From positions 62,001 through 126,000 of the forward strand of contig CAWKBS010000007.1 of NCBI GenBank assembly GCA_963847985.1: 64,000 nucleotides of DNA, read 5' to 3'. Source of the DNA: JAIBJN01 sp963847985 (GTDB lineage: Bacteria; Actinomycetota; Thermoleophilia; Gaiellales; Gaiellaceae). A program made the position numbers and the translations under genes. The notes under the pieces are model-generated. The model was not told the DNA's origin. It made no database searches and worked only from the letters and a program-made list of their open reading frames with translations. Positions 1-7,446 of this stretch are shown piece by piece (the stretch's first letter is position 1; each line of letters begins with the position of its first letter).

Positions 1-602
1 TCCACTACCACCTCGTCACGAGCAAGGTCCGGCTCCTGGAAGCCCGCTACCTGGGCAAGCTCGGCTTCGAGCTGCTCGGACGCTACGGCTGGCGCGGCGA
101 GGCCTCCGAGTGGTTCGAAGCGGGGACCTCGTGGGAGCAGCTCGACTCGCTTGGCTTCCGCCTGCGGCTCGTCGAGCTGTCCCGCGGCGCCGTGAACGTC
201 GTGCTCCAGCCGGGCCACTGGGAGCATCCGCGCGTCGACCACATCGGGGTCGCGCTCGACGACGACGGCTTCACGGAGGCGCTCGAGCGCGCCGCCGACC
301 TCGGGCTGAAGATCCAGGACCACCCGGGAAAGCGGACGTTCATCGCCACCGAGGCCGGCTACCGGCTCGAGGTGCACCCGCCGCGCGAGTGGATCGACGA
401 ACTCCTGACCCACGGCGACGAGCTTCGGCTCGGCGAGCTCCACCTGCGCGCGCAGGACCCGGAGGAGAAGGCCGTCGCCCTCGCCGAGATCCTCGGGGTC
501 GACCGGCTGGACACGGACGTCCTCGTCGGGGACACACTCGTTCGCTTCGAGGAGGGCGGGCCCGAAGGCAGGCCCGAGCTCGTCGCCGAGGTGCTCTTGT
601 GA
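1..602 (+). CDS. VOC/glyoxalase-fold protein, 5'-truncated by window edge
   Basis: The reading frame is open from base 3 to the TGA at 600-602, so the start lies outside the window. The visible 199 residues contain the pattern VDHIGVALDDDGF and a later EVHPP strand, typical of vicinal-oxygen-chelate (glyoxalase/dioxygenase) folds; substrate unknown. Its stop overlaps the GTG of purM (GTGA), so it is probably translationally coupled to the purine genes, but nothing links it to purine chemistry. The start seen internally at 192 is not used here because coding continues upstream. Confidence 0.75.
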   Translation, partial: HYHLVTSKVRLLEARYLGKLGFELLGRYGWRGEASEWFEAGTSWEQLDSLGFRLRLVELSRGAVNVVLQPGHWEHPRVDHIGVALDDDGFTEALERAADLGLKIQDHPGKRTFIATEAGYRLEVHPPREWIDELLTHGDELRLGELHLRAQDPEEKAVALAEILGVDRLDTDVLVGDTLVRFEEGGPEGRPELVAEVLL

Positions 603-1552
603 GCTCGTACGGGGAGTCGGGGGTCTCGCTGGCGAAGGCCGAGGAGGTCGTCGAGCGCCTGCGCGCCGCCGTCGAGTCGACGAGGACGGAGCAGGTCGAA
701 GGCTCGCTCGGGGCCTTCGCCGGTCTCTTCGCCCTGGACGACGAGCGTCTGCTCGCGGCGACCACCGACGGGGTCGGAACGAAGCTGATCCTCTCCCGAC
801 GGGCCGGGCGGCTGTTCGACGCGGGCGTCGACCTGGCTGCCCACTGCGCCAACGACCTGGCGACGACCGGCGCCGAGCCGCTCTTCTTCCTGGACTACGC
901 GGCCGCCGCGGAGCTCGACCTCGCGGAGGTCGCCGAGCTCGTCGCCGGCGCGGCCTCGGTCTGCCGCGAGGCCGGCTGCGCCCTTCTGGGCGGCGAGACC
1001 GCTGAGCTCCCGGGGATCTACCGCGAGGGCGAGCTCGACTTCGCCGGGACGATGGTCGGGCTCGTGCGCCGTGCCGACCTCGTGGACGGCTCCCGCTGCG
1101 CGCCCGGCGACGCGGTGCTCGGGCTCGCCTCCAGCGGACTGCACGCCAACGGCTTCACGCTCGTCAGGCGCCTGCTCGGCGAAGACGACTTCGAAGCCGA
1201 CCTCCTGCTGCCGCCGACGCGCCTCTACCTGGAGGACGTGCGCCGCCTGCGGGCAGCCTGCGACGTGCGGGCGCTCGCTCACGTGACCGGCGGGGGCATC
1301 CCCGGGAACCTGCCGCGCGTCCTCCCCGCGGGGCTCGGGGCGCGCCTCGACCCGGCCAGCTGGAGCCGGCCGCCCGTCTACGCCTGGCTAGACGAGCGCG
1401 GGGTGCCGGAGGAGGAGCAGCGGCGCGTCTTCAACCTCGGCATCGGGTTCTGCGCGGTCGTGGCGGCTGCCGACGCCGACGGCGCGGGCTTCCCGGTCAT
1501 CGGACGGCTCGAGGCCGGGGTCGAGGGCGTGGCCTGGGCCGACTCCCCGTGA
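599..1552 (+). CDS. purM: Phosphoribosylformylglycinamidine cyclo-ligase (AIR synthetase)
   Basis: Converts FGAM plus ATP to aminoimidazole ribonucleotide, step 5 of cytosolic de novo purine synthesis. The 317-aa product carries the PurM landmarks: DGVGTK near residue 57, AHCANDLATTGAEP near 81, LLGGETAELPG around 135, DFAGTMVG, and HVTGGGIPGN in the C-terminal ATP-binding half. Length is slightly below the roughly 345 aa of the E. coli enzyme. The GTG at 599 overlaps the preceding stop and begins the conserved region correctly; the frame is open further upstream, but that translation is Arg/Ala-rich shadow of the VOC gene. First gene of a purM-purN-purH run; it overlaps purN by 4 nt. Confidence 0.95.
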   Translation: MSSYGESGVSLAKAEEVVERLRAAVESTRTEQVEGSLGAFAGLFALDDERLLAATTDGVGTKLILSRRAGRLFDAGVDLAAHCANDLATTGAEPLFFLDYAAAAELDLAEVAELVAGAASVCREAGCALLGGETAELPGIYREGELDFAGTMVGLVRRADLVDGSRCAPGDAVLGLASSGLHANGFTLVRRLLGEDDFEADLLLPPTRLYLEDVRRLRAACDVRALAHVTGGGIPGNLPRVLPAGLGARLDPASWSRPPVYAWLDERGVPEEEQRRVFNLGIGFCAVVAAADADGAGFPVIGRLEAGVEGVAWADSP

Positions 1553-2097
1553 TCGGCGTCCTCGTCTCCGGGCGGGGATCGAACCTCCAGGCGCTGATCG
1601 ACGAGGGCCTCCCGCTCGCCGCGGTTGCGTCGAACGTCGCCGGGGCTGGGGCGCTCGCCCGCGCCGAGCGCGCAGGCATCCCGACGGCCGTCTTCCCGCT
1701 CGAGGACTACGCCGAGCGGGAGGAGCGCGACGCGGCCATGGCGGACTGGCTCGCCGGGAAGGGAGTCGACCTCGTCGTCTGCGCCGGGTACATGCACCTG
1801 CTCACGCCGGCCTTCCTGGGGCGGTTCACGGCGATCAACGTCCACCCCTCGCTCCTGCCGGCGTTTCCGGGCACGACGCCGATCGAGGACGCGCTCGCCG
1901 CCGGCGTCGCGGAGACCGGCGTGACCGTGCACTTCGTCGACGAGGGAGTCGACACGGGCCCGGTGATCGCGCAGGAGGCCGTGCCGATCCGGATCGACGA
2001 CACTGCTCAGACCCTGCGCGAGCGCATTCACGAGGTCGAGCACCGGCTGCTGCCCGAAGCCGCCCGCAGATATCTCGCGGGCGCTCTACGCTCCTGA
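1549..2097 (+). CDS. purN: Phosphoribosylglycinamide formyltransferase (GART)
   Basis: Transfers a formyl group from 10-formyl-THF to GAR (purine synthesis step 3). The 182-aa protein has the phosphate-binding SGRGSNLQAL at its N-terminus and the catalytic signature N97-x-H99 in NVHPSLLPAFPG, with the third catalytic residue D135 in DEGVDTGPVI. GTG start at 1549 overlaps the purM stop by 4 nt, indicating translational coupling. Length is usual for the family. Confidence 0.95.
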   Translation: MIGVLVSGRGSNLQALIDEGLPLAAVASNVAGAGALARAERAGIPTAVFPLEDYAEREERDAAMADWLAGKGVDLVVCAGYMHLLTPAFLGRFTAINVHPSLLPAFPGTTPIEDALAAGVAETGVTVHFVDEGVDTGPVIAQEAVPIRIDDTAQTLRERIHEVEHRLLPEAARRYLAGALRS

Positions 2098-2104
2098 GTC
2101 ACGC

Positions 2105-3646
2105 ATGCAGGTGGAGCGCGCGCTCATCTCCGTATTCGACAAGTCCGGGCTGGACGTCTTCGCCCGCGGCCTCGCCGACCTCGGGGTCGAGATCGTGGCC
2201 AGCGGCGGCACCGCCGCCTACATCGCCGAGCTCGGCATCGACGTCGTCCCCGTCGAGGAGCTGACCGACGTCCCGGAGCTGCTCGGCGGCCGCGTGAAGA
2301 CGCTCCACCCGAACATCCACGCCGGCATCCTGGCGCGGCGCGGGCTCGAGGCCGACCTCGACCAGCTGCGCGAGCACGACATCCGCACGTTCGACCTCGT
2401 CTGCGTGAACCTCTACCCGTTCCAGAGCGTGACGTCCTCACGGAACGTGCGGGAGGAGGACGCCGTCGAGATGATCGACATCGGCGGCCCTGCGCTTCTC
2501 CGTGCGGCCGCGAAGAACTTCGTCGACGTCGTCCCGCTCTGCGAGGCGTCGCGCTACGGGGAGATCCTGGCGGACCTCAACGCGGGCGGCGTCGAGCTCG
2601 ACACGCGCCGCCGGCTGGCCGCCGAGGCTTTCGCGCACACGGCCGCCTACGAGACGTCCATCGCGGCGTGGTTCGCCGATATCGAGACGTTCCCGCCGCG
2701 CCTCCTCCTCTCGCTCGAGCGCACCCAGGACCTGGCCTACGGCGAGAACCCGCACCAGCGGGCCGCCTACTACGCGGAGGCCGGCGTCCGGCGCCACCTC
2801 CTGTCCCGCGTGGACGTGCTCGGCGGGAAGGAGCTCAGCTTCAACAACCTCAACGACCTCGACGCCGCCCGCGCGATCCTGCGGGAGTTCACGCTTCCCG
2901 CCTGTGTTGTCGTGAAGCACGCCAACCCCTGCGGGGTTGCGGTTGCGGCCACGATCGAGGAGGCCTGCGAACGGGCCTACGCCTCCGATCCAGTCTCGGC
3001 GTACGGAGGCATCGTCGCCCTCAACCGCAGGGTCTCAACCGAGCTCGCCGACAGCCTCGCGGAGCGGTTCGTGGAGATCGTGATCGCGCCCGAGTACGAC
3101 GAGGTGGCGTTGGCGGCGCTGCGGCGCAAGGAGGCGCTGCGGATCCTCGGCGACCGGGAGCGGCGCAGCGCGAGCCCCGGCGACCGCGACTATCGGCGGG
3201 TGCTGGGCGGCTTCCTCGTCCAGGACACGGACGCCGAGGTGGACGACCGCGAGGGCATGGTCGTCGTCACGGACTCGCACCCCGACGAGGCGGGCTGGGG
3301 CGACCTCCTCTTCGCCTGGCGCGTCGCCAAGCACGTCGCCTCGAACGCGATCGTCATCGCCAGGGATCTGCAGGTCATCGGTATCGGCGGGGGTCAGACG
3401 AGCCGGGTCGACGCCGTCCGCCTGGCGCTCCAGAAGGCGGCCGAGTACGGCCACGAGCTCGCCGGCGCTGCCCTCGCTTCGGACGCCTTCTTCCCCTTCC
3501 CGGACGGCCCGCAGCTCGCCCTGGACACCGGCGTCGGCACGATCGTCCAGCCGGGCGGGTCGAAGCGGGACGCCGAGGTGGTCGCGGCGGTCGAGGAGGC
3601 GGGCGCGGTGATGGTCTTCGCCTCGCGCCGCCACTTCCGCCACTAG
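2105..3646 (+). CDS. purH: Bifunctional AICAR transformylase / IMP cyclohydrolase
   Basis: Catalyses the last two steps to IMP. The N-terminal IMP cyclohydrolase domain (about 1-195) shows FDKSGL, SGGTAAYI, VKTLHPNIHAGIL and IDIGGPALLRAAAKN. The C-terminal AICAR formyltransferase domain shows YGENPHQRAAYY, KELSFNNLNDLDAA and the catalytic Lys-His pair (K271-H272) in VKHANPCGVA. 513 aa, normal for PurH. It begins 7 nt after purN, so purM, purN and purH form one transcription unit. A TACGCT box 12 nt upstream of the ATG could add an internal promoter. Confidence 0.97.
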   Translation: MQVERALISVFDKSGLDVFARGLADLGVEIVASGGTAAYIAELGIDVVPVEELTDVPELLGGRVKTLHPNIHAGILARRGLEADLDQLREHDIRTFDLVCVNLYPFQSVTSSRNVREEDAVEMIDIGGPALLRAAAKNFVDVVPLCEASRYGEILADLNAGGVELDTRRRLAAEAFAHTAAYETSIAAWFADIETFPPRLLLSLERTQDLAYGENPHQRAAYYAEAGVRRHLLSRVDVLGGKELSFNNLNDLDAARAILREFTLPACVVVKHANPCGVAVAATIEEACERAYASDPVSAYGGIVALNRRVSTELADSLAERFVEIVIAPEYDEVALAALRRKEALRILGDRERRSASPGDRDYRRVLGGFLVQDTDAEVDDREGMVVVTDSHPDEAGWGDLLFAWRVAKHVASNAIVIARDLQVIGIGGGQTSRVDAVRLALQKAAEYGHELAGAALASDAFFPFPDGPQLALDTGVGTIVQPGGSKRDAEVVAAVEEAGAVMVFASRRHFRH

Positions 3647-3651
3647 CGGCA

Positions 3652-3657
3652 TACGCT
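3652..3657 (+). promoter_or_regulatory. -10 box of a probable leaderless promoter for cbs
   Basis: TACGCT matches the actinobacterial TANNNT -10 consensus and lies 7 nt before the GTG at 3665, placing the expected transcription start at the start codon. No Shine-Dalgarno sequence precedes the GTG. Inference from sequence only. Confidence 0.5.
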
Positions 3658-3664
3658 TAGGGAC

Positions 3665-5068
3665 GTGGCCCGCGAGTATCCGACCGTCCTCGACCTCGTC
3701 GGGAACACGCCGCTCGTGAGGCTGCAGCGGGTCGGCCGCGAGCTGGGGCCCACCCTGCTCGCGAAGCTCGAGTACATGAACCCGGGCGGCAGCGTGAAGG
3801 ACCGCATCGGGATCCGCATGATCGAGGCCGCGGAGCGCGAGGGGAAGCTCCGGCCGGGCGGCACGATCGTGGAGCCGACGAGCGGCAACACCGGGGTCGG
3901 CCTCGCCATCGCGGCGGCGATCAAGGGCTACCGCTGCGTCTTCGTCATGCCGGACAAGATCGCCGAGGAGAAGCGTGCCCTCCTGCGCGGGTACGGTGCC
4001 GAGGTCGTCATCTGCCCGACCGCCGTGCCGCCCGAGTCGCCGGAGTCCTACTACTCGGTGTCCAACCGGCTGGCGGAAGAGATCCCGGGCGCGTTCAAGC
4101 CCGACCAGTACTCGAACGAGGCCAACCCGCAGGCGCACTTCGAGACGACCGGGCCGGAGATCTGGGAGCAGACAGGTGGGGAGATCGACGCACTCGTCTT
4201 CTCCGTCGGCACCGGCGGGACGATCTCGGGAGTGGCGCGCTACCTGCGGGAGCAGAAGCCGGATCTGCTCGTCGTCGGCGCCGACCCCGAGGGCTCGATC
4301 TTCTCTCAGCCCGACAACGTCCACCCCTATCTGGTCGAGGGGATCGGGGAGGACTTCTGGCCGACCACCTTCGACCCGTCGCTCCTGGACGAGTACATAA
4401 CGGTCTCCGACGGCGACTCCTTCCGCACGGCCCGGCGGCTGGCGCGGGAGGAGGGGCTGCTCGTCGGGGGCTCGGGCGGGACGGCGGTCTGGGCGATGCT
4501 GGAGGTGGCCCGGCGCCTGGGGCCGGAGGCGACGCTCGTGACGCTGATACCGGACTCCGGCCGCGGCTATCTCTCCAAGCTCTACGACGACAACTGGCTC
4601 ATGGAGCACGGCTTCCTGGAGCGAGCGGCGCCGGCGACGATCGAGGAGGTGCTCGCCTTCAAGCGCCTGCAGGAGCCCGACGTCCCCGAGCTCGTCACCG
4701 TCCAGTCGCACCAGAAGGTGGGCGAGGCGGTCGACCTCATGCAGCGCTACTCGATCTCCCAGATCCCCGTCGTGCGCCGCGAGGAGGTCGACTCTCTCGC
4801 CGACCTCGTCGGCTCGATCCGTGAGCGCGGGCTCTTCGAGCGCGTCTTCCGCAGCCCGGAGTCCCTCGGCGAGGACGTGGCCGCCGCGATGGAGCCCCCG
4901 CTCCCGGCCGTGGACATCGGCGAGTCCGTGGAAGCCGTCTTCGCCGACTTCTCGGCGGGCAACCCGGCGATCGTCGTGGCCAGAGGTGGGAAGCCGGTCG
5001 GCGTCCTCAGCCGTGCCGACCTCCTCGAGTACCTCGCCCACGGCCGAGCCGCCGGCCTCGGCGCCTAG
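3665..5068 (+). CDS. cbs: Cystathionine beta-synthase (PLP domain plus CBS pair)
   Basis: Condenses serine and homocysteine to cystathionine in transsulfuration. Residues 1-320 form a fold-type II PLP domain with the Schiff-base lysine K45 in GGSVKDRIG, the TSGNTG substrate loop near 76 and the phosphate cup GTGGTISG near 183. Residues about 340-465 form two CBS motifs, a regulatory module usually absent from plain cysteine synthases, which favours cystathionine beta-synthase over CysK. 467 aa. GTG start fits the upstream -10 box. The next gene encodes the second transsulfuration enzyme. Confidence 0.88.
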   Translation: MAREYPTVLDLVGNTPLVRLQRVGRELGPTLLAKLEYMNPGGSVKDRIGIRMIEAAEREGKLRPGGTIVEPTSGNTGVGLAIAAAIKGYRCVFVMPDKIAEEKRALLRGYGAEVVICPTAVPPESPESYYSVSNRLAEEIPGAFKPDQYSNEANPQAHFETTGPEIWEQTGGEIDALVFSVGTGGTISGVARYLREQKPDLLVVGADPEGSIFSQPDNVHPYLVEGIGEDFWPTTFDPSLLDEYITVSDGDSFRTARRLAREEGLLVGGSGGTAVWAMLEVARRLGPEATLVTLIPDSGRGYLSKLYDDNWLMEHGFLERAAPATIEEVLAFKRLQEPDVPELVTVQSHQKVGEAVDLMQRYSISQIPVVRREEVDSLADLVGSIRERGLFERVFRSPESLGEDVAAAMEPPLPAVDIGESVEAVFADFSAGNPAIVVARGGKPVGVLSRADLLEYLAHGRAAGLGA

Positions 5069-5114
5069 CGTCCACAGGGGTGACCCCACCAGCCACGTCC
5101 GGGGCCTGTCCCCT

Positions 5115-5139
5115 GGGCATGGCCCAACGGGCCATGCCC
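5115..5139. repeat. Palindromic element GGGCATGGCCC-AAC-GGGCCATGCCC
   Basis: Perfect 11-bp inverted repeat with a 3-nt loop in the cbs-metB intergenic region. It is preceded (5089-5114) by a degenerate CACGTCCGGGGCCTGTCCCC stretch. A partial relative, CCCTGGGCATGGCC followed by GACGCGTCC, is seen at about 18443-18475. It may be a dispersed palindromic repeat or form a terminator-like hairpin. Confidence 0.7.
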
Positions 5140-5194
5140 AACTACGGCCGAGGGCTGCGCAACGGTCGCCGGGGCTGGGGCGAACGCTCTCCGG

Positions 5195-5225
5195 GACACG
5201 TCCGGGGCCTGGCCCCGGACGTGTC
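5195..5225. repeat. Perfect 31-nt palindrome (15-bp arms, 1-nt centre)
   Basis: GACACGTCCGGGGCC, a single T, then the exact reverse complement ending GGACGTGTC at 5225. It sits 19 nt before the TACACT box of the following gene. The core CACGTCCGGGGCCTG repeats the sequence at 5094, so two copies of one family lie side by side. It could be a mobile palindromic repeat, a transcription terminator for cbs, or an operator. Confidence 0.75.
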
Positions 5226-5244
5226 TGCGGTGGACGGTGCGGAA

Positions 5245-5250
5245 TACACT
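5245..5250 (+). promoter_or_regulatory. -10 box of a probable leaderless promoter
   Basis: TACACT lies 7 nt before the GTG at 5258. This spacing argues that translation starts at 5258 and not at the GTG at 5237, which lies upstream of the box. Confidence 0.5.
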
Positions 5251-5257
5251 GCTTGCT

Positions 5258-6412
5258 GTGGACTTCGAGACGCGCGCGATCCACGACGGGCAGGAGCCCG
5301 ACTCGGCGACCGGCTCGGTCATCCCGCCGATCTACCAGACGTCGACGTTCGTCCAGGATGCGGTCGGCGTCAACAAGGGCTACGACTACTCCCGCGCCGG
5401 AAACCCGACGCGGACTGCGCTCGAGACGTGCCTCGCCTCGCTGGAGGGCGCGAGCCACGGGCTCGCGTACTCCTCCGGGCTGGGCGCGACGACGACGATC
5501 ATGCACCTGCTCGAGCCAGGCGACCGCGTCGTGGCCGTGAACGACGTCTACGGCGGTGTCTACCGGATGTTCTCGCAGGTGTACGAGCCGAAGGGCTACC
5601 GCTTCACGTTCCTGTCGGAGCAGGAGATCGAGGCCGGGCTGGAGCAGCACCTGGACGAGCACACCCGCATCGTCTGGCTCGAGACGCCGACGAACCCGCT
5701 CCTCAACGTCATCGACATCGCGAAGGCGGCCGAGGTCGCGCATGCCGCGGGCGCCCTCGTCGTCGTCGACAACACCTTCGCCACGCCCTACCTCCAGCTC
5801 CCGCTCGAGCTCGGGGCCGACATCGTCGTCCACTCGACGACGAAGTACCTGGGCGGCCACTCCGACGTGATCGGCGGCTTCGCCGCGACGAGCGACCCGA
5901 CGATCGCGGAGCGCCTGAAGTTCCTGCAGAAGTCCCTCGGCGCCGTTCCCGGGCCGTTCGACTGCTGGCTCGTGCTTCGCGGCGTCAGAACCCTGGCCGT
6001 CCGCATGGAGCGCCACTGCGAGAACGCCCACGCGGTCGCCGGCTTCCTCGCGGAGCACCCGGCGGTGGAGCGCGTCCTCTTCCCGGGCCTCCCCGACCAT
6101 CCGGGCCACGAGATCGCCGCGCGCCAGATGCGGGACTTCGGCGGAATGATCTCCTTCCTCGCGGGCAGCGCGGAGGAGGCCGCCGAGCTCGTCACGAGGA
6201 CGAAGGTCTGGACGCTGGCCGAGAGCCTCGGCGGCGTCGAGAGCCTGATCGAGGTGCCCGTGGCCATGACCCACGCTTCCACCGCGGACGCGCCCTTCGC
6301 CGTCCCCGGCAGCCTCATCCGCCTCTCGGTCGGGATCGAGTCCGCTGCCGACCTCGTCGCCGATCTCGAGCAGGCGCTCGCAGCGGTCGGCTCGGCCTCC
6401 TCGACCGCTTAG
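5258..6412 (+). CDS. Cystathionine gamma-lyase / gamma-synthase family PLP enzyme
   Basis: Fold-type I Cys/Met-metabolism PLP enzyme, 384 aa from GTG 5258. Visible hallmarks: IPPIYQTSTFVQD and YDYSRAGNPTR near the N-terminus, SSGLGATTT, the cofactor-stacking DVYGGVYRMF, DNTFATPYLQ, and the PLP lysine in HSTTKYLGGHSDVIGG near residue 203. MetB and gamma-lyases cannot be separated by motif alone. The neighbour cbs favours a reverse-transsulfuration lyase (cystathionine to cysteine). Start 5258 is preferred because of the promoter spacing; a GTG at 5237 is in frame. Its stop overlaps the convergent GT4 gene by 4 nt. Confidence 0.88.
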   Translation: MDFETRAIHDGQEPDSATGSVIPPIYQTSTFVQDAVGVNKGYDYSRAGNPTRTALETCLASLEGASHGLAYSSGLGATTTIMHLLEPGDRVVAVNDVYGGVYRMFSQVYEPKGYRFTFLSEQEIEAGLEQHLDEHTRIVWLETPTNPLLNVIDIAKAAEVAHAAGALVVVDNTFATPYLQLPLELGADIVVHSTTKYLGGHSDVIGGFAATSDPTIAERLKFLQKSLGAVPGPFDCWLVLRGVRTLAVRMERHCENAHAVAGFLAEHPAVERVLFPGLPDHPGHEIAARQMRDFGGMISFLAGSAEEAAELVTRTKVWTLAESLGGVESLIEVPVAMTHASTADAPFAVPGSLIRLSVGIESAADLVADLEQALAAVGSASSTA

Positions 6413-7446
6413 CCCGCGGGCGCAGCAGCGAGCATGGCCTCGTAGGCCGCCAGGTAGTCGGCGACCATGCGCTCAGCGGAGAAGGACTCCTCGACGGAGC
6501 GGCGACACTCGAGCGGCTCGAGCCGGTCCGCTTCGGCCAGCGCGCCGGCCATCTCCCGGTAGTCGTCCACGACGATCCCCGAGCGGCCGTGCTCGATCAC
6601 CTCGGGCACCGCCCCCCAGCGGGTGGCGATGACCGGCGTCCCGCAGGCCATCGACTCGATCATGACGAGCCCGAACGGCTCCTCCCACTCGATGGGGAAG
6701 AGCGTCGCGCGCGCGTTCTGGAGCAGGGCGACCTTCTTGCCGTGGCTCGTCTCGCCCAGGTACTCGATCCCGTCGCCGAGGTGCGGCGCAACGTAGGTCT
6801 CGAAATACTCGCGCTCGGCCGGCTCGCGCATCTTGCCGGCCATCTTGAGCGGGAGGCCCAGCTCGAGCGCCACCTCGACCGCGCGGTGGCAGCCCTTGCC
6901 GGGGCTCATCCGCCCGAGGAAAAGGAGGTATTCGCCACGCTCCGTATGCACGGGGTACGCGCCCAGGTCGAGCGCGTTGTGGCAGTTCGCCACCCACGGC
7001 AGGCCAGGCTGTGGCTTGCGCTGGTTGAGCGAGACCGAGATCAGGCCGACCCCCGGCGCGACGCGTGCGACCGTCGCATAGAGCTCGCCGTCGGCGCCGA
7101 CCAGCGGGCCGTGCACCGAATGGACGACCGGCGTATCGACGGCGCCGCCGAGCGCGGCCGCGAGGGGGCCCGAATGGTCGTTGACGATGTCGAACTCGCC
7201 GGCCCGCTCGTAGCAGGCGAGCGCGTGGCGCAGCTCCGGCGTCGTCTTCCCGATGTCGGAGGACGGAGCCTCCGGATAGGCGGCGGCGAGCTTCGCTTTC
7301 GTGGAGGAGTCGCCCGAGGCGAAGAGGGTGACGTCGTGACCGGCCTCGGCGAGCCCGTCAGCCAGGAGCGACACGACCCACTCGATCCCGCCGTAGCCGG
7401 TCGGCGGGACGGGGAACCACACGGGGGAAATGATCGCAATCCTCAT
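6409..7446 (-). CDS. Family 4 glycosyltransferase
   Basis: 345-aa GT-B fold enzyme. The N-terminus IAIISPVWFPVPPTGYGGIE is the glycine-rich acceptor-side loop. The C-terminal donor domain has LFLGRMSPGKGCHRAVE, the KMAGKM strand, and the E-x7-E region FPIEWEEPFGLVMIESMACG (GT4 signature). Probably transfers a sugar from a nucleotide-sugar donor; acceptor unknown. Its ATG overlaps the TGA of the upstream debranching-like gene, so the pair is coupled. Last gene of the minus-strand operon that begins at 10515. Confidence 0.88.
   Translation of the reverse strand: MRIAIISPVWFPVPPTGYGGIEWVVSLLADGLAEAGHDVTLFASGDSSTKAKLAAAYPEAPSSDIGKTTPELRHALACYERAGEFDIVNDHSGPLAAALGGAVDTPVVHSVHGPLVGADGELYATVARVAPGVGLISVSLNQRKPQPGLPWVANCHNALDLGAYPVHTERGEYLLFLGRMSPGKGCHRAVEVALELGLPLKMAGKMREPAEREYFETYVAPHLGDGIEYLGETSHGKKVALLQNARATLFPIEWEEPFGLVMIESMACGTPVIATRWGAVPEVIEHGRSGIVVDDYREMAGALAEADRLEPLECRRSVEESFSAERMVADYLAAYEAMLAAAPAG

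Noticed and set aside
3035..6274. 1079-codon minus-strand open frame
   Set aside because: Arg/Asp/His/Val-rich shadow of purH, cbs and the gamma-lyase gene, a codon-bias artefact of high GC.
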